Source: an uncultured Chloroflexota bacterium (GTDB lineage: Bacteria > Chloroflexota > Anaerolineae > Caldilineales > Caldilineaceae). Taken from it: 64,000 nucleotides of DNA. Within the stretch, counting starts at the first letter, position 1; every line of letters starts with the position of its first letter. The DNA lies in contig CAIOHJ010000129.1 of NCBI GenBank assembly GCA_903858085.1, positions 36,019 to 100,018 on the forward strand, given 5' to 3'. Below, piece by piece: positions 8,493 through 16,385 of the stretch. The notes under the pieces are model-generated. The model was not told the origin of the DNA and searched no databases. It saw nothing but the letters and a program-made list of their open reading frames with translations. The position numbers were made by a program, and so were the translations under genes.

Positions 8493-10064
8493 CTACTGCG
8501 TCTTCGACGCCAGCCAGAAACGATGCAGGCCCGTGGGGAAGACCGAGAACCCTTCGATGTTGTCGCGCGTCGCCCAACGGTTGGACGGATGGAAGAGCCA
8601 CAGCTGGGGGGTCTCGTCCATGGCAATCTGCTGCAGCTCGTAGTAGAGCTCCGCCCGCTTCGCATTGTCGAACTCCCGCTCGGCCGCCTGGCTCAGCTCC
8701 ACGATGCGTTCGTTGTAAAAGCCGGTGAACGCTGCGTCCGAGCCCCCATCCTCGAGCGACCAGAAGTCAAAGGGCAGGTTTTCAGCCGGGTCGATCACGT
8801 CGTTCGTGCCCAGCTTGTAGAGCATCTGATAGGTGCCCCCTGACCACATCTCCCACCAGGTGCCCGCTTCTACCGGCGTGATGGTGACGTCGATGTTGAT
8901 CTGCGCCAGCTGGTCTTTGAGGATGACAGCGGTCTGGGCTGCCATCGTGTCGCCGGAGGTGATGATCAGCTCGGTGGCAAACCCGTCGGGAGCGCTGGAT
9001 TCAGCCATCAGCTGGCGAGCCTTCTCCAGGTCGTAGGGGATCTCGAAGTCGCCGGTCCAGTAGAGGATGGCTGGCCCGTAGAAAGGTGATTTGGCCGCCT
9101 CCCCCTGGCCCAACAGCACAGCGTCGACCAGGGCCTGCCGGTCGATCGCATGCGCCATCGCCTGGCGAATCTTTTTGTCGGCAAACTGCGGGACTGTCCG
9201 CTGGTTGAGCGGGATGGCGGCCGTGCCGTAGAGCGTGTCGACAAAGACCTCTACGCCAGGGGCACCTTTCAATGCCTCGACCTGTGCGTAGGGGATGTCC
9301 AGGGCAATGTCCACTTCGCCGGTCTGAACCTGCAGCACACGGGCGTTGTCGTCCTGCACCACGCGCAGGTGCACCTCATCGACCAGCGGGCGGTCCTCCC
9401 CCCAGTAGCCGGGGTTGGGTTTCAACACGACCAGCTGACCTTTGTCCCAGCGGTCCAGACAGAAGGGGCCAGAACCCAGCGGCTGCGTGGAAAGCGCCTC
9501 AACCCCAACTGCCTCAGCATGCTTCTTCGAGAGCACCGACATGCCCCACAAGGTCAGATAGTGGGGAAAGGCCACGTTCGGGCGGTCCAGCGTGAATTTG
9601 AGGGTCAAATCGTCGACCACCTCAATGACCGGATTGGAGAAAAACTGCCACGACACGTTCGAATCCGGCTCCCGGCTGCGCTCCAGCGACCACCTGACAT
9701 CCTCGGCCGTGATCGGGCTGCCATCGCAGAACTGGGCGTCGTCGTGCAGTTTGAAGGTCACCTCGGTGGCGTCCTCGTTGAATTCGTAAGACTCCGCCAG
9801 CCAGGGGTTCAGCTGCAGGCCGTCCGGCGAATTCTGCATCAACGTGGCGTAGATCTGCATCTCAGCCCACAAAGAATAATTGTCGTTCGTATACTTGGGA
9901 TCCCACAAGTTGACATCCGCAGAGCGGGCAACGGTCAGGATGCCGCCACGCTGCGGCTCCCCCCCCTCTGCGGCAGGCGCTGCGGCAGGCGCCGCCACAC
10001 AGCCTGTCAAGACCAGCCCGACAAGCCAAACAACCAACCAGATACCGACGATCCTGTGCTTCAT
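8493..10064 (-). CDS. Peptide-type ABC transporter substrate-binding lipoprotein (SBP family 5)
   Basis: A 523-residue extracytoplasmic solute-binding protein. The signal peptide MKHRIVGIWLVVWLVGLVL is followed by a lipobox LTGC (Cys22) and an Ala/Pro tether, so it should be lipid-anchored. Family-5 marks include NSPDGLQLNPWLAESYEF and VTFKLHDDAQFCDGSPITA. I set the start at ATG 10064, six bases after AAGGAGGCT; an upstream in-frame extension is just open intergenic DNA. It is the first gene of the minus-strand operon and should define the imported compound. Family 5 binds peptides, opines, nickel complexes, sugars and other ligands, so a peptide substrate is not certain. Confidence 0.93.
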   Translation of the reverse strand: MKHRIVGIWLVVWLVGLVLTGCVAAPAAAPAAEGGEPQRGGILTVARSADVNLWDPKYTNDNYSLWAEMQIYATLMQNSPDGLQLNPWLAESYEFNEDATEVTFKLHDDAQFCDGSPITAEDVRWSLERSREPDSNVSWQFFSNPVIEVVDDLTLKFTLDRPNVAFPHYLTLWGMSVLSKKHAEAVGVEALSTQPLGSGPFCLDRWDKGQLVVLKPNPGYWGEDRPLVDEVHLRVVQDDNARVLQVQTGEVDIALDIPYAQVEALKGAPGVEVFVDTLYGTAAIPLNQRTVPQFADKKIRQAMAHAIDRQALVDAVLLGQGEAAKSPFYGPAILYWTGDFEIPYDLEKARQLMAESSAPDGFATELIITSGDTMAAQTAVILKDQLAQINIDVTITPVEAGTWWEMWSGGTYQMLYKLGTNDVIDPAENLPFDFWSLEDGGSDAAFTGFYNERIVELSQAAEREFDNAKRAELYYELQQIAMDETPQLWLFHPSNRWATRDNIEGFSVFPTGLHRFWLASKTQ

Positions 10065-10239
10065 CTTCTGAGCCTCCTTGGCACCCATCCAAACAACCCG
10101 TTCAAACTGTAATAGACTGCGCAAGGGGGGATGCGAAGGCCACAAGACAGCGCCGCCCCGGTCAGAGCTGTGCGCCACACCTGAGGGGCATCCTGCCGTC
10201 AGCAGGCAGGACGCCGACACCGCAATCCGTCTCCTTGGG

Positions 10240-10284
10240 ATCTGCCCGATTGGAATCTTCCCAATTGGGATCTGCCCCAATGGC
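10240..10284. repeat. Three imperfect 15-bp tandem repeats
   Basis: ATCTGCCCGATTGGA, ATCTTCCCAATTGGG and ATCTGCCCCAATGGC follow one another without gaps. They lie upstream of the importer genes, in the divergent control region. They could be spaced protein-binding sites (about 1.5 helical turns apart) or slippage remnants. Confidence 0.7.
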
Positions 10285-10296
10285 TGGTAGGATCCT

Positions 10297-10319
10297 CCCG
10301 GCACTCCTGGAGTGCCGGG
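10297..10319. other. Perfect 10-bp-stem hairpin in the divergent control region
   Basis: CCCGGCACTC and GAGTGCCGGG are separated by only three bases. No T-run follows on either strand. It could be a cruciform or operator, or a hairpin in an upstream leader. Confidence 0.6.
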
Positions 10320-10365
10320 GGCGGCGTCTGATTCGGTTGGTGCGCAGCTGTTCCGGACGGAACAA

Positions 10366-10385
10366 GTCAACTGTTGACAGTTGAC
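10366..10385. promoter_or_regulatory. Probable GntR/FCD operator palindrome
   Basis: GTCAACTG and CAGTTGAC form a perfect 8-bp inverted repeat around TTGA. The right arm overlaps the -35 hexamer of the plus-strand promoter that reads into the GntR-type regulator gene 104 bp downstream. Dimeric FCD regulators bind short palindromes of this size, so autorepression and control of both operons is the simplest reading. Confidence 0.65.
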
Positions 10386-10409
10386 AAATATACCCAAAAA
10401 GCGTATCAT
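10381..10409 (+). promoter_or_regulatory. Sigma-70-type promoter for the GntR-led operon
   Basis: TTGACA (10381-10386) and TATCAT (10404-10409) are separated by exactly 17 bases. The predicted start of transcription is near 10416, leaving a leader of about 70 bases before the GTG start at 10489. Confidence 0.75.
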
Positions 10410-10488
10410 ACCTTCCAGACGATGTCAATCACCTTTTTGGCGACTTCCCAGTAAGCACCGTGCAAAGCTGCACAGTTGGTGAGGACTT

Positions 10489-11199
10489 GTGAACACTCTA
10501 GAACACCTTCAGCGTATTGAGCCACGGACGCTCAAGGAGAATGTGACGGGGATCTTGCGGCAGCTGATCGTCGAAGGCACGCTGCCGCCCGGCGCCGAAT
10601 TCAACCAGGCCCAGATCGCCGAACAGCTGGGGGTCAGCCGCGGCCCGATCCGCGAAGCACTCGGCCAGTTAGAACAGGAAGGCCTGCTGCAAAGCGTCCC
10701 CTACAAAGGGGTGGTCGTCACGCCGCTGACCCGCCAGTATGTCGAAGAGCTCTATTCGGTCCGCACCGCCCTCGAACTGCTGGCCCTCGACCGCGCCCTC
10801 GACCGCATGACAGATGCCGAGATCGACCCTCTCGACACAGTGGTCGAGGAGATGCGGACAGTCGCCCGCAGCGGCGACCTCGTACGCCTGGTCGAGATCG
10901 ACCTGCAGTTCCACGAGTATCTGATCGCTCACTCCCACCACGAGCTGGCCCACAAGCTGTGGCTGACGCTCGAAGTCGGGATGCGGCGCTGCCTGCGCAC
11001 CCGCCACCGCATCTACACCTTTCTGGACGAGGTGGTCGGCAGCCACCCCACCCTGATCACCGCGCTGCGCCAGCGCAACAAGCCGCTGGCCAAGCAGATC
11101 CTGAGCGACCACATCGCCGAATCGCTGCACAATCTGCTGGCCAACTGGCCAGCAGAGACCGAAGAGGCGGCATCGCCCGCGCTCACATCACCAAGCTAG
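10489..11199 (+). CDS. GntR-family transcriptional regulator, FCD subfamily
   Basis: A 236-residue DNA-binding regulator. The winged helix-turn-helix occupies about residues 15-80, with QAQIAEQLGVSRGPIREAL as the recognition region. The C-terminal FCD all-helical ligand domain shows the usual metal-site pattern: Asp in EIDLQFHEYL, His in GSHPTL and His in SDHIAES. The GTG start is preceded by GGTGAGG. It leads an operon of catabolic enzymes, with the next gene seven bases away, so it probably senses a pathway intermediate and represses the locus through the palindrome overlapping its own promoter. Confidence 0.93.
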   Translation: MNTLEHLQRIEPRTLKENVTGILRQLIVEGTLPPGAEFNQAQIAEQLGVSRGPIREALGQLEQEGLLQSVPYKGVVVTPLTRQYVEELYSVRTALELLALDRALDRMTDAEIDPLDTVVEEMRTVARSGDLVRLVEIDLQFHEYLIAHSHHELAHKLWLTLEVGMRRCLRTRHRIYTFLDEVVGSHPTLITALRQRNKPLAKQILSDHIAESLHNLLANWPAETEEAASPALTSPS

Positions 11200-11206
11200 G
11201 GGGACT

Positions 11207-12214
11207 ATGCATCAGTTCACAGTCGTGCTGGCCGACCCGAAAGGGGCGGCTGATTTTGAATGGATTGCGCCGCTGGCGCCGGAGCTGCGGCTGCTGGCCC
11301 CGGCCGACAGCGACCCGCAGGCCCTGGCGGCGCTGCTCGCCGACGCCGACGCCCTCGTGACACAAAACCGAGCGGTCGACGCCGCCACGATCGCTGCCGC
11401 TCCCCGCCTCAAACTGATCCAGCGCTACGGCAGCCGGCCAGACGGCATCGACCTGGCGGCCGCCCGCCAGGCAGGGGTGGCCGTCGCCACCATGCCCCTG
11501 CACGGCTGCATCGCCGTGGCCGAGCTGGCGATGACCCTGATCCTGGCGCTGAGCAAAAAGCTGGTGCGCGGCCACGCCGACACCGTGAGCGGCGCCTACC
11601 GCACCTTGGGCGTCGAGCCGATCCGCACCGAACAACGCCGCCACAAGTTTCAATGGATGCAGCTCCCAGCCCTTTTCGAGGTGACCGGACATACGCTGGG
11701 CGTGCTCGGCTTCGGCGAAATCGGCACCGAAACGGCACGGCGGGCCCGTGCCTTTGGCATGTCGGTGATCTACCACAAACGCACGCGGCTGCCCGAATCG
11801 CTCGAAGCGGCCGAGGGCGTCACCTATGCCGACAAAGAGACGCTGCTGCGCAGCGCCGACTTTGTGCTGCTGGCGACACCGCTGACCCCAGAGACCGAAA
11901 AGATGATCGCCGCCCGCGAGCTGGCGCTGATGAAACCCAGCGCCTACCTCGTCAACATCTGCCGGGGCGGCGTGGTCGACGAGGAGGCGCTGGTCGCTGC
12001 CCTCCAAAACCGACAGATCGCCGGGGCTGGGCTGGATGTCTTTGTGTACGAGCCAATCCCCTACGACCACCCGCTGCTGCTGTGCGACAATGTGATTTTG
12101 ACCCCGCACATCGGCGGCGGCTCGGGCGGCGCACGCGACCGGCAGATGGGGGATGTGCTGGCCAATGTCCAGCGTTTCGCCCGGGGCGACGCGCTGGCCC
12201 ACCGGGTGCTTTGA
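11207..12214 (+). CDS. D-isomer-specific 2-hydroxyacid dehydrogenase
   Basis: A 335-residue NAD(P)-dependent oxidoreductase that interconverts 2-oxo acids and D-2-hydroxy acids. The Rossmann motif is LGVLGFGEIGTET, and the catalytic trio is visible as Arg in NICRGGVVDE, Glu in VFVYEPIP and His in LTPHIGGG. It follows the regulator by seven bases with AGGGGGACT as the ribosome binding site. With the aminotransferases downstream, it could reduce the 2-oxo acid produced by transamination, or work in the opposite direction. Specificity (glycerate, phosphoglycerate or other) cannot be decided. Confidence 0.92.
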   Translation: MHQFTVVLADPKGAADFEWIAPLAPELRLLAPADSDPQALAALLADADALVTQNRAVDAATIAAAPRLKLIQRYGSRPDGIDLAAARQAGVAVATMPLHGCIAVAELAMTLILALSKKLVRGHADTVSGAYRTLGVEPIRTEQRRHKFQWMQLPALFEVTGHTLGVLGFGEIGTETARRARAFGMSVIYHKRTRLPESLEAAEGVTYADKETLLRSADFVLLATPLTPETEKMIAARELALMKPSAYLVNICRGGVVDEEALVAALQNRQIAGAGLDVFVYEPIPYDHPLLLCDNVILTPHIGGGSGGARDRQMGDVLANVQRFARGDALAHRVL

Positions 12215-12239
12215 GCAGATCTGCCAGGGAGAAAGAACA

Positions 12240-13094
12240 ATGGTACGCACCAATCAAAATGAGATTGTGACCTTGGCGGTCTCCGGCTTCATCAGCGCCC
12301 CCACGCTGGACCGCTCCCCCTATCGGCCCGACACCGAAGGAATCGGACGGGTGCTGATCGGGATGGCAGGGATCGTCTACAACGCTCGCGTGGGCGACCC
12401 CGCCTACGGCTGGGCGGGCGACCATGTCGAGCCTGGGGTCTCGATCGCCCACCCAGACTCGGATGTCGACCACGCCATGCACTATTTGACCTGTGTGGGC
12501 AACGAAGCCTTTGTGGCCAGCGGCCCCGCCAGCGGCGCCCGCGGCATCGTCACAGGCGAGCATGCCCGGCTGCTGGTCGATTTTGCGCCAGAGGTGCTCG
12601 ATTTGTTGTCGGTCGGCGACCGCATCGTCATCAAAACGGCCGGGCGCGGTTTGCAACTGCTGGATTTCCCCGGGGTGCTGGTCAAAAAAGCGGGCCCCAC
12701 CTTGCTCGCACGGTGGGGGCTGCGCCCTTCCCCCTCTGGCAAGCTGCAGGTGCCGGTCGTGGCCTGCCTGCCCGCCCACATCATGGGCAGCGGCGCCGAA
12801 TTGACCCCGGAATTTGTCGACCAGGATCTGATGACCGGCGACCGCGCAGCGCTGGCCGAGTACGGCGCCGACCAGCTGCGGCTGGGCGACCTGGTGGCGG
12901 TGATGGACACCGACCACCGCTACGGACGTGGCTACCTGCCCGGCGGCATCTCGATCGGGCTGATCATGCACGGCGATTCGGTGATGACCGGGCATGGACC
13001 AGGCTGCCAGGATCTGCTGGCCTGCGTCGACGGCTCGATCGAGCCCGTCATCGACCCCACCGCCAATCTCGCCCATTTTTTTGGAATTCGCTGA
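12240..13094 (+). CDS. DUF4438-like protein, first of a tandem pair
   Basis: A 284-residue protein of unknown biochemical function that I recognise as DUF4438-like. Recurrent family-type segments are GIVYNARVGDPAYGW, DHVEPGVSI, a GARGIVTGEHA stretch and a late GDLVAVMDTDHRYGRGYL. No signal peptide or membrane segment is seen. The start at ATG 12240 follows AGGGAGAAAG; an in-frame upstream extension overlaps the dehydrogenase gene and is discarded. It resembles the next gene along its whole length, with matching blocks in the same order, so they are paralogues and may form a heteromer. The many conserved Asp, His and Gly residues suggest a metal- or ligand-binding enzyme, but no catalytic motif can be named. 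Confidence 0.75.
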   Translation: MVRTNQNEIVTLAVSGFISAPTLDRSPYRPDTEGIGRVLIGMAGIVYNARVGDPAYGWAGDHVEPGVSIAHPDSDVDHAMHYLTCVGNEAFVASGPASGARGIVTGEHARLLVDFAPEVLDLLSVGDRIVIKTAGRGLQLLDFPGVLVKKAGPTLLARWGLRPSPSGKLQVPVVACLPAHIMGSGAELTPEFVDQDLMTGDRAALAEYGADQLRLGDLVAVMDTDHRYGRGYLPGGISIGLIMHGDSVMTGHGPGCQDLLACVDGSIEPVIDPTANLAHFFGIR

Positions 13095-13109
13095 GGGGAA
13101 AAGGCCACT

Positions 13110-13982
13110 ATGTTGACCACAAACCTGTCTCAACTGGTAAAAATTTCGGTGCTGGGGGAGATCGCCAACCCAGCCATGCCCGGGCTGCCGGCCAGCCCCT
13201 ATCTGGTCTCGGCCACAGGCGAGCCGCTGCTCCTGCCAGCCTTTGGCGGCATCGTCTACAATGTCCGGCTGGGAGACCGTGCCTTGGGCTGGGCGGCAGA
13301 GCTGATCCAGCCAGGAGTCTCGATCAAAGCCAGCGGCGGGGCCAACGTTGCACTCGGTGTCTTTGCCTGTCTGGGCAACCGAGCCCGTGTGGTCAGCGGC
13401 GCCGCCGCCGGCGCCACCGGTCTCGTGACCGGCAAAAGCGGACGTTTTGCCGAACATGTGATCTGCCACTTCGACGAGGCGGCACTGGAAAAAATGGCGC
13501 CAGGCGACAAAATTCAGGTGCAGGCACATGGCGTCGGCCTGCAGCTGGCCGAATTCCCCGACATCCAGTTCAAAAGCTGCTCCCCCACCTTGCTGGACGC
13601 ACTCAACCCCGACGTCGGCAGCGACGGCTCGCTGATCGTGCCGGTCAAAGGCGTGGTGCCCAGCGTGCTGGCCGGCGCCGGCGCCGGGCTGGGCAGCGAA
13701 AACGGAGCCCTCAACCTGCAGACCTCCGACCCCAACCTGTTTGAAAAGGCCGGGCTGGGCGATCTGCGTTTTGGCGACCTGGTCGCCGTCTCTGACTGGG
13801 ACAGCCGCTACGGCCATGGCTACCTGCGCGGGGCCACAACGATCGGGGTGGTCTGCCAGGGAGGCAGCTTCCGCAGCGGCTATGGACCTGGGATCGCAGT
13901 GCTGATGACCAGCAAAAGCCCAGCACTCCAGCCCCTGGTCGTCCCCCAGGCCAACCTCCAATCGCTGCTGCAGATCGGCTGA
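13110..13982 (+). CDS. DUF4438-like protein, second of a tandem pair
   Basis: A 290-residue paralogue of the preceding protein. Matching blocks include GGIVYNVRLGDRALGW, IQPGVSIKASGG, GATGLVTGKSG, a LEFPDIQF-like stretch (AEFPDIQFKS) and GDLVAVSDWDSRYGHGYL. The two differ in loops and at the C-terminus, and this copy ends LQSLLQIG. A good ribosome binding site (GAGGGGAAAAGG) precedes the ATG. The gap to the first copy is 15 bp and to the SDR gene only 4 bp. Function is unknown; context ties it to the amide/amino-acid catabolic operon. Confidence 0.75.
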   Translation: MLTTNLSQLVKISVLGEIANPAMPGLPASPYLVSATGEPLLLPAFGGIVYNVRLGDRALGWAAELIQPGVSIKASGGANVALGVFACLGNRARVVSGAAAGATGLVTGKSGRFAEHVICHFDEAALEKMAPGDKIQVQAHGVGLQLAEFPDIQFKSCSPTLLDALNPDVGSDGSLIVPVKGVVPSVLAGAGAGLGSENGALNLQTSDPNLFEKAGLGDLRFGDLVAVSDWDSRYGHGYLRGATTIGVVCQGGSFRSGYGPGIAVLMTSKSPALQPLVVPQANLQSLLQIG

Positions 13983-13986
13983 CCCC

Positions 13987-14835
13987 ATGATCCCACGGCG
14001 GTTGGAAAACCAGGTGGCTTGGGTGACCGGGGCTGGGCGGGGCTTTGGCGCAGCCATCGCGCGCGGGCTGGCCCAGGCCGGAGCCCACGTCTGCATCACC
14101 GATGTCAACGCCGACGAACTGGCCGCCACCGCCGACGAGATCGACGCCGCTGTCGATCGCTCCAGCAGCACAACACTGGCACTGCTGACCGATGTGTGCG
14201 ATGCTGCCGCCATGCAAGAGAGTGCCGCCAGGATCGTCGAACGCTGGGGACGGGTCGATATCCTGGTCAGCAACGCCGCCATTTTGCCGTTGGCCCCCTT
14301 CGAGGCCCATACCCCAGCCTTCTGGCGCAAGATGATCGATGTCAACTTGACAGGGGTCTACCACGGCGTCTGGGCCGTCTGGCCCCACATGGTGCGCCAA
14401 CAGCACGGCCATTGCATCGCAATCGCCAGCGGGGCCAGCGTGCGCGGCTTTGTCGACGAAGTCGCCTACTGCACAGCCAAACATGGACTGGAAGGCTTTA
14501 CCCAGGCCCTGGCGCTGGAGGCCAGACCCCACCAGATCGCAGTCAACACGATGGGCCCTGGCCGGCGCATCAAACCCACCTCGGTCAGCCGCGACCAGGA
14601 GGCCCAGCAACGGGCCGCCGGCAGCGCCGACTGGAGTGACGCGCTGGAACTGGCACCCGCTTTTGTCTGGCTGGCCGCCCAGCCGCCCGACCGCTACACC
14701 GGCCTGCGCTTCGACGCCGGCCCAATCGCCAGCACCTTGGCAAACGAAGGGTACGATTTTTCCTTTGCCCCCGAAAAAGTAACCCTGTACGTCCAGTCGA
14801 TGCAAGAACGACTGGCACGAGCTCCTATGCAATGA
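13987..14835 (+). CDS. Short-chain dehydrogenase/reductase (SDR)
   Basis: A 282-residue NAD(P)-dependent oxidoreductase. The cofactor motif TGAGRGFG is near the N-terminus, the NNAG-type segment appears as SNAAI, and the active site is Ser in IASGAS and Tyr-Lys in YCTAKHG. The start has a poor ribosome binding site but follows the DUF4438 stop by four bases, so re-initiation is likely. An acidic residue after the second strand (TDVNADEL) suggests NAD rather than NADP. It probably oxidises or reduces a hydroxyl or carbonyl of the pathway intermediate. Confidence 0.92.
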   Translation: MIPRRLENQVAWVTGAGRGFGAAIARGLAQAGAHVCITDVNADELAATADEIDAAVDRSSSTTLALLTDVCDAAAMQESAARIVERWGRVDILVSNAAILPLAPFEAHTPAFWRKMIDVNLTGVYHGVWAVWPHMVRQQHGHCIAIASGASVRGFVDEVAYCTAKHGLEGFTQALALEARPHQIAVNTMGPGRRIKPTSVSRDQEAQQRAAGSADWSDALELAPAFVWLAAQPPDRYTGLRFDAGPIASTLANEGYDFSFAPEKVTLYVQSMQERLARAPMQ

Positions 14836-14861
14836 ACCCATGTCCAGAGGGAGAAACAACC

Positions 14862-15320
14862 ATGAAGGTGACCCAGATCAAACACATGACCTTTGCCGTG
14901 CGCGATGTCGACCGCTCGCTGGACGCCTACAAACGGCTCCTCGGCGTGTCCGACGAGGTGCAGGTCAAAGAGTTCCACAAAAGCCGCAACCGGGCTGCAG
15001 TCTTTGAGCTGGGCGGGATCGAATTCCAGGTGACCCAGTCGATGGATGCCGACGGCCGTTTTGCAAGCTGGATCGACCAGCGCGGACACGAAGGGCTGCA
15101 CCATCTCTGCTTTGCCGTCGAAAATATCGACGCGGCGCTGGCAGAGGCCCAGGCCCACGGCGCAACCCTCAAGGAATGCTCGGCCTGCAAAGTGACCGGC
15201 AGCCATATCCACCCAGAGGGGTGGGTGGCCTTCCTACAAGACGAGGTCAGCGGCATCGAGATCGAATTCATGCAGGTCTACAAAGAAGGCGAAGGCGGCG
15301 ACCGGCCGCAGGGCGTATGA
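14862..15320 (+). CDS. VOC/glyoxalase-superfamily protein, methylmalonyl-CoA epimerase-like
   Basis: A 152-residue two-module VOC protein. The four metal ligands of the epimerase-type fold are all visible: His in IKHMTFAV, Gln in GIEFQVTQ, His in GLHHLCFAV and Glu in GIEIEFMQ. Length and order match methylmalonyl-CoA epimerases, but no mutase or carboxylase genes are near, so an epimerase, isomerase or lyase acting on another 2-substituted acid is equally possible. ATG 14862 is preceded by AGAGGGAG. The stop overlaps the start of the next gene (ATGA). Confidence 0.88.
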   Translation: MKVTQIKHMTFAVRDVDRSLDAYKRLLGVSDEVQVKEFHKSRNRAAVFELGGIEFQVTQSMDADGRFASWIDQRGHEGLHHLCFAVENIDAALAEAQAHGATLKECSACKVTGSHIHPEGWVAFLQDEVSGIEIEFMQVYKEGEGGDRPQGV

Positions 15321-16381
15321 GCATGGCCCCTTCGAGACTGGGAGAGCAGGTGGCGCAGCGAGCCCGCTTGTTGGCACCCGCTGCCGACGCAGAGAGCACC
15401 CTGGCGCTGAGCGACGAGGCGCCAGCGGGCAGCAGCAGCGCCGCGGTGCGGGAGGCCACAGCCGCCGCAATGGAGCGCCACCAGTGCGACCACTACACAC
15501 GACGCCCCGGGATCGCCCCGCTCTGCCGGGCGGTGGCCGGCCAGCTGGCCATCGACGAAAGTCAGGTGACCATCTGCGGCAGCGTAGCAGAGGCACGCTA
15601 TGTGGCGGTGCGTGCCCTGGCCCCTGGCCGAACAGTCTATCTGCCGACACCGGTCCCAGCGCTCTACCGGCCAGCGGTCGACTTTGCCGGCGCGACGATT
15701 CATCCCTTTGACCCCCTGGCCGAGCTGCCTGCGGCCCAGGGGGGGCTGCTGATCGTGAGCAACCCCAGCCCGGTCACCGGAGAAGTGGCTCCGCCAGCGC
15801 TCTTACAGAAGCTGGCGGCCTGGGCCGTCTCCGCCAACCTGGCCGTGGTCGCCGACGAAAGCGTGGGCCCTGTGCGCCCCGACGTGGCCTTCGTGCGGCT
15901 GGCCACACTGCCCGGCATGGCCGAACGCACGCTGACGATCGGCAGCTTTGCCGCAGTGCCCGGACTGGCAGCCTGGCAGGTCAGCTGGGTGGCGGGAGGC
16001 AAAGAGATCTTCCCCCCCGTGCGCGACCTCAAACAGACGATCACCATCTGCACAGCGGCGGCCAGCCAGTATGCAGCGCTGGCCGCCGTGCAGGGCAGCG
16101 ATTCGGACGAAGACTCCTATGCCGTCGGGCAGGCCGCCCTGCTGGCGCTGCTCAAACGGCACAGCGTGGCCTGCCACAGACCCGACAGCCTGGCCTTTGT
16201 GGTGGCCCAAGGGGTGGACAGCGCCCGCCTGACAGCCGCCTGCCGCAGCGCTGGCCTGCTGGTCAGGGACGGCGCTGCGCTGGGCAACCCCGGAACTGTG
16301 CGCATCGCCGTCCCGCTGGAAGAGCGGGCCAACGCCCTGGCCGCCCTGGATCGCGGCCTGCACGCGTACAAAGGAGCCTGA
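15317..16381 (+). CDS. Aminotransferase-like protein lacking the catalytic lysine (probable pseudoenzyme)
   Basis: A 354-residue homologue of fold-type I aminotransferases, aligned clearly with the intact copy that follows. The active-site block reads GSFAAVPGLAAWQVSW where the neighbour has GGFSKTYAMTGWRVGY, so the PLP lysine is Ala213. The Tyr after the Asp-Glu of ISDEIYEK is also gone (VADESVGP), the SNPTSG loop is changed, and about 50 residues are missing overall. The late carboxylate-binding arginine region (TVRIAVPL) remains. The frame is intact and shares the operon's codon use, which argues for a kept protein rather than decay. It could be a regulatory or structural partner of the next enzyme. 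The start at 15317 overlaps the VOC stop. Confidence 0.85.
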   Translation: MSMAPSRLGEQVAQRARLLAPAADAESTLALSDEAPAGSSSAAVREATAAAMERHQCDHYTRRPGIAPLCRAVAGQLAIDESQVTICGSVAEARYVAVRALAPGRTVYLPTPVPALYRPAVDFAGATIHPFDPLAELPAAQGGLLIVSNPSPVTGEVAPPALLQKLAAWAVSANLAVVADESVGPVRPDVAFVRLATLPGMAERTLTIGSFAAVPGLAAWQVSWVAGGKEIFPPVRDLKQTITICTAAASQYAALAAVQGSDSDEDSYAVGQAALLALLKRHSVACHRPDSLAFVVAQGVDSARLTAACRSAGLLVRDGAALGNPGTVRIAVPLEERANALAALDRGLHAYKGA

Positions 16382-16385
16382 CCCA

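Larger units (their letters stand above)
10065..10488. promoter_or_regulatory. Divergent control region of the catabolic locus
   Basis: This 424-bp gap separates the importer operon (minus) from the GntR-led operon (plus). It holds three imperfect 15-bp repeats, a 10-bp-stem hairpin, a short inverted repeat GTTCC/GGAAC (10350-10363), a 20-bp palindrome and a strong plus-strand promoter, listed separately. For the minus operon only a weak candidate is visible: TTCGCA (10137-10132) and TATTAC (10114-10109) with a 17-base spacer. Both operons are therefore likely to be regulated from here. Confidence 0.7.

Noticed and set aside
11952..14345. Long open frame of 797 codons on the minus strand
   Set aside because: It runs antisense to the dehydrogenase, both DUF4438 genes and part of the SDR, has no family similarity and reflects the high-GC codon pattern of the opposite strand.
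14862..15320. Naming the VOC protein as methylmalonyl-CoA epimerase
   Set aside because: Metal ligands fit, but so do those of other VOC enzymes, and no propionate-pathway genes are near.
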